Origin: Cruorifilaria tuberocauda
Lineage: Eukaryota > Nematoda > Chromadorea > Rhabditida > Onchocercidae
Reading direction: 5' to 3'
Assembly: GCA_013365365.1 (NCBI GenBank)
Contig: JABVXU010000066.1
Span: 62,001-126,000, forward strand
Length of the DNA stretch: 64,000 nucleotides
Shown: piece after piece, positions 36,358-47,385 of the stretch
Numbering within the stretch: the first letter of the stretch is position 1
Layout: each line of letters begins with the position of its first letter
The notes under the pieces: generated by a model
The model's input: the letters and a program-made list of their open reading frames with translations, nothing else
Databases searched by the model: none
What the model was told of the DNA's origin: nothing
Position numbers and translations under genes: made by a program

Positions 36358-37656
36358 TTCTTGCTAAATCAATAGCAATTTATTCCATCCTGAAACTTCC
36401 TAGATCAACAAGTAATACCTTATGTTAATTGACCGATACCAATTAAAATTGTATTTCCCTCATTTCCAATTTGCTTCAGCCTACTACCCACTCCACTCCA
36501 CTCCATTCCTTTTGTTACTTCCAATTTAAACCTGCAATAATCCGCTTGTAACACACCGATAACATGCGGACGTTAAAGTGAAACTTATTATCTCAGTTGA
36601 GCTACCCTTAACTTGCTGAATGAGGTGTTAAATTCCAGATCATAGTTGACTCAAGTCATATTTTGATTCAAACTTTAAGATTTTACGATTGCTTCGTGAT
36701 TTCTCAATTCACTATGATTCATTATATGATTTTTTTTGAGAGGGAATTCAAATATTTACGAAAAAAAACCAGAATCACATAAAATCATTACATTTTCACC
36801 CTTATCTCATTTATTTTCTTTCATTTCACTGCAGCTTCCTCACTTATTATACTAGCAAATGATTATTCAATTATGAGTAAGGTGAAAAAAATCTTCTTTT
36901 TGTAGTGATAAAGGCAAAGAAGAAAAATGATATGCGGAAAAAGAATTGGACTGAACGCGTTTCACAAAGTTTTATAATTCAATGACAAGTCGAAATTCTA
37001 TAACTAGATATTCATAGATATTTTTTTTTCATAGACTTCTATTCATAGATATTTTCGGAGTTATCATACGTAGGAAATTTATTAGTAAATAGGTTTCAGT
37101 TCGGGAAACCTGTACAGAAATAGAATTTGTAAGGACGAAAGATGTCAGTGGCCCAAATCACATATTTTTATGAACGAGGCATCATAAATTCGCTTATTCT
37201 GCTAACTACTGACATAAAAATGATTGCACGTGCCTTGATTATTGCTTATCACTTTACATTTTACTATCCTATAGTATTCGCTGGCTATATTTTCGACTTT
37301 GAGATGTCTCGTACTAATTTTGGTAGCGCTGTTCTAATATGCACTCGATCGATTGATTTTAAATCGATGCTGCACCTAAAATACTGTATCTCTAACATCA
37401 AATTAAAGAATAAAAACTTTTAAATTAGAAAATCAGAAGAGTCATTTTTGGAACTCATGGATGAGCAAAATTTAGCGAAAAACTGAGTTTCCTGACTGGG
37501 ATTAATAGGAGAAACGGCAAACTCATGTAAAAGCTTTTTGACGAATACGATAACTTAAGGACGCGAAAAATTAAATATCAGAATATTTTGATGATTTTTT
37601 TATCAGTATTATTAGGCATATATATATATATATATATAGATTCAAAATAAAGCTTT
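36358..37656. other. Spacer between RBMX2 and the ZFAND4-like gene
   Basis: Carries the RBMX2 promoter region and a composite copy of the dispersed repeat at 37130-37455. A short (TA)n run lies at 37618-37638. No exon supplying the missing last ligand of the upstream gene's AN1 finger (an H-x-C on the minus strand) was found by eye. Confidence 0.55.
37130..37455 (+). repeat. Dispersed repeat, contiguous A+B copy
   Basis: Here segments A and B that are 550 bp apart around TRMT10C exons 7-8 are joined, with the junction near 37275-37285 (TAGTATTCG then TTTTCGACTTTG). Confidence 0.7.
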
Positions 37657-40600
37657 CTACCTGTGTACCTGCGGGTTACGATGTTTGCTGCAAAACACAT
37701 GTCCACATATGCATTGCATTTCTCTATCTGCTATTTGCAATTTCACTCGACAAAGACCACATCGTTTATTTTTTATCTCATCTTTTATCTAAAACATATC
37801 TTTACGCATCGCAATTTATAAAACTATCATCATTCATTTTTTTATTTCTGAATGTGCAACTTGGCGAACTTAAAATCAAAACTAAAACTTTAGCAAACAT
37901 CCGGTAATTGCTAGTTTGTAATACGAAATAGCAGCATTCATCTGGTAAAGCACATCTGATGATATGCCGGATTATTATAGAAACTAAATAAAAGATGGTC
38001 TTACAGTCCTTTTATTAAAGGGATTTAATTTATTTCGTTAAATTGAATTATTTCTTATCTACACTAGGATAAAATTCAATTTTCACCTTAAGCAATTCAT
38101 TTTCATTTGATGGAACATCAAATAATTCCTTCTCTTCAAATTTTCTCTGTTTGATCGTTTCTGGTGGATCGAAATATGTTGCTAACTCCTTTTGCTTCAT
38201 AATGTCATCAGTATGTCTTCGAGTTGAAATGGATGATGACAAATCAATGGAATCCCTACATTTACTGGAAATTAATTTGAGGCTCTAAGGTATCAGATGT
38301 TCATACAAAAAGAGATCTATGTCCAAAAGACATACGTTCGTGGACTATTGAAGGGTGATGGTAACTGTGGTATTAGATCGGTAGTTACTTCTTCCCCATC
38401 CATTTCTTGAATTTTTCGTTGCAAATTTCCCGACGAATCTTTTGCATTATTCTGTCGAACTTTTTCTCTCTGTCTCATCAATAGTTTCATTTTTTCTCGC
38501 ATTCGTTCATGTTCTGCTTCCTTGTATCTGCAGGGTGCAACATCAGCATTTTCACGAGATCTGAATAATCAGAAAAATAGAATTTATGAATATGTTTAGT
38601 GCAATTGGTATATACTGCATGAATGGTGATCATGCACTTTTTCAAAAAAACTTAGTGAAATTGGTTTATACTAAAAATCAGAAAAAATAGCAAATGATAG
38701 GTAAAAAGAAAGTTTAAAGTAAAAGTTGCCCGGAAAAGCTTGTTTCAGAATTCTCGATGGATGGCAAAGATCGAATTAAATTTCGTAGATTAGCTAGTGA
38801 TTGAGACATTCGAATTAAAGATGCAATCTCTTCACGATCATTATTACCAGCAATTGGTTTTACTAACAACCACAATACACTACCCGAAGTAATACCAACT
38901 GATGCCAGAGAGCCTCCTTCATTCCTGAAAAAATCGAAGTCGCTTTCAAATACTAAAATATCTACGTGTTCGAAAAGTAAGTTGTTGCTTTTATTTCAGT
39001 AGAAATGATAACCAAAATGATTACAGGTTTGTAACATTGCACTGGGTTTTAAACAATCATTAAAAAGATTTAGAAAAGTGGATAATCAAGCTGTTATCAA
39101 TAATGTGGACATTATATAAATTTTTTTCTTTCAAAAACAAATTCAACGCAGTTATATATTTTAATTCTGTTATAATTTTAATGAGAGAATATCTTGAAAA
39201 AGTAAACTTACTTCAACTCTTTATTATCATAAATGAGAATAATCTGATTAACACCACCAAGTCGTGATTGCAAATAGTTCTTCAGCATACGTATGCTTGT
39301 CGTTTTCTTCATCACTAACTTCAATGGTTTGAATGATGATACGGTTGATTTAATTGTAACCTAGGATAAAAGATCCCAGAACTTTAATTTTATAATAACG
39401 TACAATTCATTCGAAAATTCTATTATAAAAATTTTGAGATTTGTAGATTTTAATTTAAATAAATAACTTCAATTGTAATCTGGAATTAAACTTGAATTCC
39501 CTTTAAATCCTGAACTTAATTAGAAATGTTAGTGGATTAGAGCAACTTACTGTCACCATATCAGCTCTGGATATGTGGCTCTCTGACTTAGATTTTGCAG
39601 CTGTTTTGCAAACTGTGAAAGAAAAAATTATGTTCCTTACAGTTATATTCCATCTACATCTTATCTTTCCTTAGCTTCAGTCTATAGATAATACTAATAA
39701 TTGAATATTGTTACAACGCATAACTTGACGTTTTAAAATTTAATAAACCAATATCATTAATTTCCGGAAGCATTTTGTGGAAAAGCTTTACAACTATTTT
39801 AGATTGTCAATTGAAGTATTACGTTACTTGGTATGTTTGAAATTGCAGGAGATCGACTATCAGGTGAAGTTAATGCTCTTAGCACATTTTTATTCTGTTC
39901 ATTTGATGCCCTGTAAATTACAATAGGGCAGTGACTGTTAAAAAGTATTTTTACATCTTTTGAACCAAACAAGCAAACAAACTGTCTAAATTTCAGTACT
40001 TTTGTTGAGCGATTTCTTCATTTTTCTTTTGCGAAGTTGCATCGTTAACATTTCTCATATTCGCAAACACTAAAAGTGATTAAATGAAAACTGAAAGGAA
40101 ATGAAATGACTAAAATGAGTTTTTCAGAGAATAAACACATAAAAGAAGAGTAAAAGTGAAAAAGTTTTTCGAATTTTGGGAAAAATATACAATAATATTT
40201 TGACAAACGTGAACGATTAGACGTACATGATGGATTGGCCGTGTGTATTTGTACTTGCTGTGAGTTAGATGGAAGAGTAGCATTTTTTTTTGCTTCTTTC
40301 TCTTCCTGCAAAAAATCAGGAAGTTTTTTGATTTAGTTAGATTCACGGACAATTTATTTGTTACGAGGTTGTTCCTTAGGTCTGTAAAACAATTCCTCGT
40401 TTGTTAAAATTTGAGTTAAAGAATAAGCCAAAGTAATATTTTATTGATAAGATGGAGATTACAGCAACAATTTGAAACAAAGTTGAATTGGTAGATTGAG
40501 AGTTGAGAAGGATGAAGAAGTAGAATTGTGTGATCGAAAAACTTTTGGAAGCCCCTTTTGATACAAATTTTCGATCAATTACAATAATTGATATTATTTT

Positions 40601-41044
40601 ACTTAGGTAAAATTAATGAATGATTGATTTTAAGGCATCAAAAATTCGTTGAAATGCATAGAACAAAAGGAATTCTTTCAGTTACTCATGTTTACAGTAA
40701 CAAGTTCATCAATCTTCACGATTAAAATATTTTTCAAACACTTTTCATCTTTCTTACCATCCGTCAAATCAAATGTTTTATACGTTTGATCTATGTGAAC
40801 TTTTTAAATTGAGACATTCATTCCATCATCATCACTAGAAACACGTTACACTTTCAACGGAATTGATATGAAAATTCTCGCGAAACCAAAAGCAGAATAC
40901 TTTCAAAATTTTTGCAAAGTGCAATATTTGCTCGATCAAACTTACTCTGTTACAATCACTCAATCCAATGATTTATATTTCCTTATCAGTACGAATGGAA
41001 GGAAAGCCTACCTTCAATTCTTTTTTACTGTTATCATTTTTCAT
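37657..41044 (-). CDS. Ubiquitin-like domain plus AN1-type zinc finger protein (ZFAND4-like)
   Basis: Ten exons: 41012-41044, 40227-40305, 40000-40069, 39828-39910, 39551-39612, 39212-39360, 38730-38924, 38336-38560, 38087-38264 and 37657-37788; all phases agree, 401 residues. After a disordered Ser/Asn-rich N-terminus, residues about 110-185 look like a ubiquitin-like fold (KLVMKKTTSIRMLKNYLQSR, LIYDNKEL, GSLASVGITSGSVLWLLVKP). A charged helical region follows. The last exon encodes an AN1 finger: C368, C371, C384, C386, C391, H394 and H400, spaced C-x2-C-x12-C-x-C-x4-C-x2-H-x5-H, and stops one residue before the usual final Cys. UBL + AN1 architecture is that of ZFAND4 (ANUBL1); substrate and role unknown. 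If exon 38087-38264 is not spliced, the frame reads on to a stop at 38048, giving an isoform without the finger. The first exon (11 codons) is the least certain. One intron (38561-38729) uses a GC donor. Confidence 0.72.
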
Positions 41045-41124
41045 CGATAAAATTTTCTGCCTTCCTTCCTACCTCTCACTCAACAAATGATTGATAATAA
41101 GGAATGAAACGTTTAAATAAATAT

Positions 41125-41290
41125 TTAAATGATTTGTACTGATAACGTGTACGTTTACGTTTATTACGTTTACATTTCATGTTCACGTATGAAACTGCGC
41201 ATCTGGTTTTCTGTCTGTTTCTGTTCTCCTATTGATTGTTCTTTTTTGCTACTCGCCTAGTTGCAATATGTCAATGTTAATAAAATTTTT
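41125..41290 (+). repeat. Dispersed repeat, segment C copy
   Basis: Matches 33885-34010 in order: GTTCACGTATGAAACTG, TCCTATTGATTG, CTACTCGCCTAG, then a TCAATGTTAATAAA end. Confidence 0.65.
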
Positions 41291-41515
41291 ATCGATTTAT
41301 TGATTGATTGGGTAATGAAAACACGATAATTCAAGGTAGGTTGAGATTATAAATCCTGATAATTTAGTCAATGATAAGAGTGATTTCGTCACTTTCTTTT
41401 TATCTGTCGTATGTGCGCTATTTATTTGTTCATTTTGTTCTTTGTTTAGTTTCAAATTTAACATTTAATCCAATGTTAATTATTACACATTTTTATTTCA
41501 ATTTACATTAAATGC

Positions 41516-41565
41516 ACACACATATACACACATGCGCACGCATACATACACACACACACACGTAT
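41516..41565. repeat. (CA)n microsatellite, interrupted
   Basis: ACACACATATACACACATGCG followed by further CA units; simple low-complexity DNA upstream of the PAF acetylhydrolase gene. Confidence 0.85.
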
Positions 41566-41815
41566 AACAAAATATTAAGAGAGTTTTTGTCCTTTGATTG
41601 CGGTGGGTAAGCAGTTGATGAAATACTTGCTACAATGATGAAAAAATTGCCTGATGTATATAATCAAAGATCGATCATCAGTTGTCTCAGATTTGCAGCA
41701 TGAGGCTATGGAAACAAAATATTAACCTATCAAATTTCTGATATTGATTTTAAGATTTTTGATGATAAACTAAGATAAAAATAATATAATATATGAATTT
41801 CAGTTTTTAACTGTG

Positions 41816-44606
41816 ATGGGAATAATAACATCAAAATCGGAGCAAAAAAATACCACTATATTGCCTCGTTTTGGAAATGGACCATTTGAAGTAGGATGTG
41901 CCGAAATTATGGTCAATGATAACGAGAATGGTGATGATGATATTGGCATCTTATCTACAATCTACTATCCTTCCGATAAAGCACTTGCATCAGATGTTCG
42001 TAATTTCTAATGCAGTAACTTCAAATTACACGGAGCACTTGGTAATATTTTGAGGAGAAATGTGTGCTAAGTAAGTATTAGAAAGATAAGTGACGTAAGC
42101 TTTTAGTAATAATAAACTAAATGAATAGAGATGTAATTTAATTATTACTACCAATTATCTAGATAATTAAAAAGAATAGGAGTGGAGATTTTTTCGTTTA
42201 GGAAAACGTGGAGCACCCTTTATGGCTACCAAGGGAGGAATACATTGACGGTTTAGCAGACTATCGAAATTCTTCTCCACGCTGGATGCATTTCATGCAC
42301 AGATGGTTTATTGGTGAGAAAAGGTACTCTCAGCAAATAAGATGAATGAAATATCAGTATTCACGAAGACTTCCTAATTTAGTTTCCTTCAAAAGAATAT
42401 GATTGGAGAATTTATTTTCCGATGAAGCTGTTTTCCAATGGGTGTAGATTGGTGAAAAGATGGTTAAGAGGAAAGTTCAGAGTACGTAGATGATGATAAT
42501 CATTAGAGGAACTGAGCAGAATGAATGTTTGATTTATTGCATCTTATTTTTCGGAATAATTGTTAAAATTTTTAATAATTATTAACAACTATCCATTTGT
42601 TAATTGCAGAATTCCCGCGCTTTGGCATCTTGCATTAAGTGACACTATAGCTAATTACCCAGTTCTGATATTTTCTCATGGCCTTTCAGCTTGTCGTCAT
42701 TTTTACTCAATTTATTGCTCATCATTAGCAAGTTATGGCTATGTTGTAGCAGCCGTTGAGCACAGGTAATTCACTTTTTACGTGAAAATAATAAAGGGAC
42801 ATAACGTTTATTATATTACTATAAAAGCAAATAAGGATCATGCTGTAGCATTTAGAGCAAAAGCTTATAATATCGAATATCCTGTCTACCCTAAATTGAA
42901 TTTTCGAAATTAATGTCTCAATAAATAGACTTGAACTTATAATCTTCTAGGGATTGTTCGGCATGTTGGACATATAAATTTGAAACTGATGAAGAGACAG
43001 GGGAGAAAATAGAAGTACCGGTAAAACTTCTTAAACTCAAGCCAACTGATGATGAATTTGAGTTACGAAATGGGCAGGTTTGCAATTTTTAGCCTTGTCT
43101 CTAAATCTGTTTGCAATGATTTGAACAAGTTCTGTCTGCGAAATGTACGAGAAGAGAACTGAGAACGAAATTAATGCATATAATTCAGTACGAACACTGT
43201 TTGCAGTTTATAACGAAATGCGTGTTTAAAAAATTTGAAATTAGGATTAAAACTCAAAATAAGTAATTTTGACTGTTTTCTTTGTTCAACTTTTTTCTAA
43301 GAGTAATTCGCTCTGAAAAAAAGGTGCATAGTAGGCATCACTTCTCTTTTGGTAGGCGATTGAGAATATGTTGAGGAAGCAGTTTAAATAAAATGATGGA
43401 ATTCTTTTAGCTTCACAAACGAGTAGCGGAATGTCTGAAAACATTGCACGTACTGAAGGAATTAAATCTGGGACGGTATAATTCGGATCAACAAACTGAA
43501 AAAAAGCTCTTATTGGGGAATGATTTCGCATGGTCACAGTTCAAGGTTTCCTCGTCATTTTATAAAGTCGTGAATAAATTTCAGTTAAATTTGTTGGTAA
43601 ATTAATCTCCTTGGAAGTCTAGTATAACTTTATTACTGCAAATCAGTATTTCTTTAAGATTTTATATTTTTGAGTCAGTTTCAAAATTTCCGGAAAGATA
43701 TACAAACTTGCTGGACTTTCTAAAATACTGGAATGATTTACAGGATCGCTTGGATCTGGGCAGGATATTTATTGCTGGTCATTCTTTTGGTGGTGCAACG
43801 GCCATCGCAACTGCAGCAATTTGTCCTGCTGATTTTTCTGTAGGTCCTTTTCTTCAATTTACCGAAATCTTTGTCACTTTTAAAGAAGCGAAGTCGAATA
43901 CATTTTAATTCGACATTTTCAGGCTGCTGTTGTACTTGATGGATGGATGTTTCCCATTGAAAGAGAATTACTCACACGTGTCGAACAACCTGTTTTGTTT
44001 ATGAACGCAGAAAGCTTTCAGTGGGAAGCAAATGTAAATGACATGTTACAAATTATGGGGAACTCGAAACGCAGCATTTTACTTACATTTAAGTACGTCT
44101 GAAAATCTTTTGAAACATGATTAGAATCTTCAGGATTTAGAAGAGGAAATCAAAAAAGTAAAACTAGTTTCACAGTAATACGTGTGGGATTTAACTGGTT
44201 TACAATATTTTTGGAATAACTTCGTAATGTTGTCTTTATCAAAAATTTGAAATTGGAAAATTTATAGATATAATTATTAAGTACCATACTGTGTAGCAGT
44301 TATCAAGTACTGAGAAACGAAATACCGTTTTTGACTGGAGACGAAATAGTTTAAAATTTCAGTGGAGCTATGCATCACTCCTTCACAGATTTCCCGTTGT
44401 TGATTCCTGAAATGCTTTGCCGTTGGTTAGGCATGAAATGTTTGTGTGATCCGGTTCAGTGTATCGAAGCAGTGATTGAATTTACTGCACATTTTTTGAA
44501 ATCTTACTACGAAGATCCTAATGCTGCTCTTAACTTATTGACATATGAAAATATCGTCACAGCGGAGGCGAAATTTGCCCGGAAAACAGCTATAACATCC
44601 ATATAA
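41816..44606 (+). CDS. Platelet-activating factor acetylhydrolase, intracellular PAFAH2 type
   Basis: Eight exons: 41816-41995, 42202-42323, 42610-42765, 42951-43077, 43411-43545, 43675-43839, 43923-44092 and 44363-44606; all phases agree, 432 residues. An alpha/beta-hydrolase of the PAF-AH/PAFAH2 family. The oxyanion region FSHGLSACRHFYS lies in exon 3. The nucleophile elbow GHSFGG holds Ser277, Asp301 is in VVLDGWMFP and His356 in GAMHHSFTDF, matching the spacing of the human plasma enzyme triad (273/296/351). The enzyme removes short or oxidised sn-2 acyl chains from phospholipids such as PAF. There is no signal peptide; the N-terminus MGIITSK fits an N-myristoylation signal, as in human PAFAH2, so it likely acts on cytosolic membrane faces. 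C. elegans has paf-1 and paf-2; I cannot tell which this is. The intron 5 acceptor (TTGAG at 43674) is chosen to keep the frame. Confidence 0.92.
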
Positions 44607-45040
44607 ATTCATCAATTTGTTCGTATTTCGTCTCTGGTGATAGTTACTTAATCCTAATTCTCGATCTATGTATTTCATCAAATGCGAATGCAAATGTTTA
44701 CGCGATGGTACCTGTATTCATTTTAAATGCAACAAAAGGTTTCCCTTAGGACGCTGATCTGTGAAATCAGGATGAAAAAAGCGAAAATTATGGTAATTTT
44801 TTAACTGGTGATCTATACCGTTTTCCATTGAAATACTTGTTAATTCTTTTTTTAATCTTTGATTGTAAAATTTCCACGCAGTTTATCATCTAGTCGGACT
44901 GTTGGTGGTATATTTAGAAGTTATGTATTTTCATCCCTGTTATTCAAAGAATATATCCATGCCTACTCAGGATCACCATGTTATATTCCCTCTCAATAGG
45001 ATTCCCTTTTTAGCATTTAGCATTTGTTCTCATAAAATAT
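44607..45040. other. Convergent 3' region between PAFAH and Gemin7-like genes
   Basis: No coding exon seen; presumably the two 3' UTRs. Confidence 0.5.
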
Positions 45041-45601
45041 TTACTCAATAGAAATCTTGCAATTTGACAATTCATTTAGATCACTGGTTGAGATAGCGAT
45101 TGTATCATTCATTCTCAAGATAGCATGATTGATTACACCGATCGGTGTTACAAGTGCATCAACGATGTAATGCGTCTGGTCGGCCTTTACTGCACTAAAT
45201 TTGCCGGTTACATGAGTACGTTCGTGCATATCAAGCTCCACCTAAAATCATATTCGAAGTAATTTAATCCATTTCATCCATGGAGTCTTTTCCTTGAGCA
45301 TCAAGACCTTGTCCAACTTTCTGCGCACAATTTAGAGACATTTATTCACTTATTAAGTTAAATAGTAGTGCCTTCGTATTTTTCATCGTACAAAGTCCCT
45401 TAACAAAAAGCAGCAAATTCACTTTGCATTAGTGTTTCTAAAATGAAATAAACAAACCTGTTTACCACCCAGAAAAGACATAAATCTCAAGAAACGCTCT
45501 CTTAATTCCGCTCTCTGTTTTTGTTCTAAAATTTTTTTTTGTTCAGCACACTCATGGGAAGTCGACTCTTCCCTTTCGTTCTTTATCATTCCTGGAAACA
45601 T
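45041..45601 (-). CDS. Gemin7-like SMN-complex protein
   Basis: Two exons, 45458-45601 and 45041-45241, joined in phase 0; 114 residues (human GEMIN7 131). The N-terminal half is charged and ends in a helix AELRERFLRFMSFLGGKQ, like human RERFLRSLLA. The second half is an Sm-like fold without the RNA-binding loop residues: VELDMHERTHVTGKF, then IVDALVTPIGVINHAILRMND. The TPIGV.x.A.LR.xD pattern equals human TPIGVQ.EALLRCSD. In vertebrates Gemin7 pairs with Gemin6 and helps the SMN complex load Sm rings on snRNA. It lies 392 nt downstream of the RPL23A stop on the same strand, so the two may be co-transcribed. Confidence 0.75.
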
Positions 45602-45941
45602 TATCTCTTCTATCTTACGAATAATTTTTCAACACTCCAGTCGGATAACCGAAGAGACATATAAGAGCGACCAAAAATTAGCATTTAAAGATGGAAAGAT
45701 ACCGTGCAGTCAGAAACAATGAGCTTAATCAGAACTTATCATCTTGTATTCTACCTTAAGATTATGTGATATCAATGCAATGAAACTAATTCTATACAAC
45801 TACCGGTGTATTTTTTAGTATTTAACTAGTATCAACCAAGAACGACAAATTCTGAAACCATCATGAATGGATGAGTTGAATAATGTTTGCAAGAAACGGA
45901 TGAACTTGCAGATGAGTTTACACTGCTCAGAAACAACATTT

Positions 45942-45947
45942 TTTATT
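45942..45947 (-). promoter_or_regulatory. Poly(A) signal of RPL23A
   Basis: AATAAA on the minus strand, 47 nt past the RPL23A stop and about 340 nt before the Gemin7-like ATG. Confidence 0.6.
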
Positions 45948-45993
45948 CATTAATATATTAAAAGCAAACTGCACAACAACGTCGTAAAATGAA

Positions 45994-46802
45994 TCAAATG
46001 ATGCCAATTTTATTTGCAACATCTAGCGCGTCATAATCAGGTGCCAAACGTACGTATGCCTTCTTTTCGTGATTGGGCGTCACCAAAGTATTCACCTATA
46101 AATATTATCTTACTAATATTTTTATTAATTATTTGGAGATTTTATCATTAATACATGATCTCTAAAAAAAATTCTAATCGAAATTAAAGCTTGATATGAA
46201 ACTGCGACAGTGCACTCTTAAAAACATGGCATACCTTTTGCACATCGATATTGTAAAGTTTTTTGACAGCCAGTCGTATCTGCGGCTTGTTCGATTTGAT
46301 ATCAACTATGAAAACTAAAGTATTCGTATCTTCGATCTTCTTCATCGCTGATTCCGTTGTTAATGGGTGTTTAATGATAGCATATGCATCAAGTTTTTCG
46401 CGCCTAGGAACAGATTTTCGTGGATAACGAGGAGACCGCGGCAAAGTCAATGTGCGTGGTCTATGAAAATGCACAGATGTCCTGACCTGAAGCACCAAAA
46501 AAAACTTATAAAAGATTTTTGATCAATCTGCTACGACACATTTCTCGAAATAGCAAAAAAAAACACGCACCCCTTTCTTATGGATTTTAAACTGTCCTTT
46601 GACAACCTTCTTCTTGGCATCCAAAGCCTTTGCTGTTTTTGGTTTACCGCTTCCTATAATACATTTGAAAAATGAGACTGAAAGTAATATGAGACAAAGC
46701 AAAAGCTAAATATACTCAAGAAATGAAATGAAGCATACCTTTTTCTCCTTTATCTGTTCCAGTTCCACTGCTGCCTTTTTTTGAACTCTGTTTCGGTGCC
46801 AT
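45994..46802 (-). CDS. rpl23a: 60S ribosomal protein L23a (uL23)
   Basis: Four exons: 46739-46802, 46571-46653, 46235-46486 and 45994-46095; 166 residues, normal length. The basic N-terminal extension ([13 protein letters not shown], then [19 protein letters not shown]) is the eukaryotic importin-binding tail. The core has [33 protein letters not shown], the [16 protein letters not shown] block, [12 protein letters not shown] and the C-terminal [20 protein letters not shown]. uL23 sits at the peptide exit tunnel and docks SRP and nascent-chain factors. The C. elegans paralogues are called rpl-25. The strong match leaves no doubt about identity. Confidence 0.97.
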
Positions 46803-47385
46803 TTTATTCGAGCCTTGGATAAGTCTTAAATAGATTCACCTCCTACACAAAATTCAAACTCCACTTTAAATTTTCAAAAACTTCGATTAACATTTATGCA
46901 ACTAATAATAACCACAGAACAATTTATAAAGTACTTTTCCTTGATTTTTGAAGCAATTCAAATCAAACTACACTTTTTACAACTTTTATAGTTTACTTTC
47001 AATATGATCAACTTACACCATTCTAAACATAAGTGAATGGAATGTAATAAAGTTCCATATTCTAGCAAATATTTATAAAAAATTTGAGCAAACTTAATAA
47101 ACTTTCTGAATGACTCATCGGTGAAGACATGAATCTTTGGGAGAGATCAATTCCAACTATGAAATATAATATAACAGAAGCGAAATGATGCATAAGTTTA
47201 AGGACGAGGATATGAATAATCTTCGCAATAAATAATACGAGGACCTGTCTTTAATTATAAAGCACATGTCTGGAAAATTCAGCTGTTTAAATTATAAACA
47301 ATTAAAGAAAAAAGCAATTTCCATTAAGTGCGTAAAAAAATTTGATCCTACAAAAAGAGTCGCTGGAAAGCAGAAATAAGACCGA
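46803..47385. other. Spacer between the cholinesterase-like gene and RPL23A
   Basis: On the minus strand it separates the stop of the cholinesterase-like gene (47386) from the RPL23A start; it must contain the RPL23A promoter. No coding exon visible. Confidence 0.5.
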
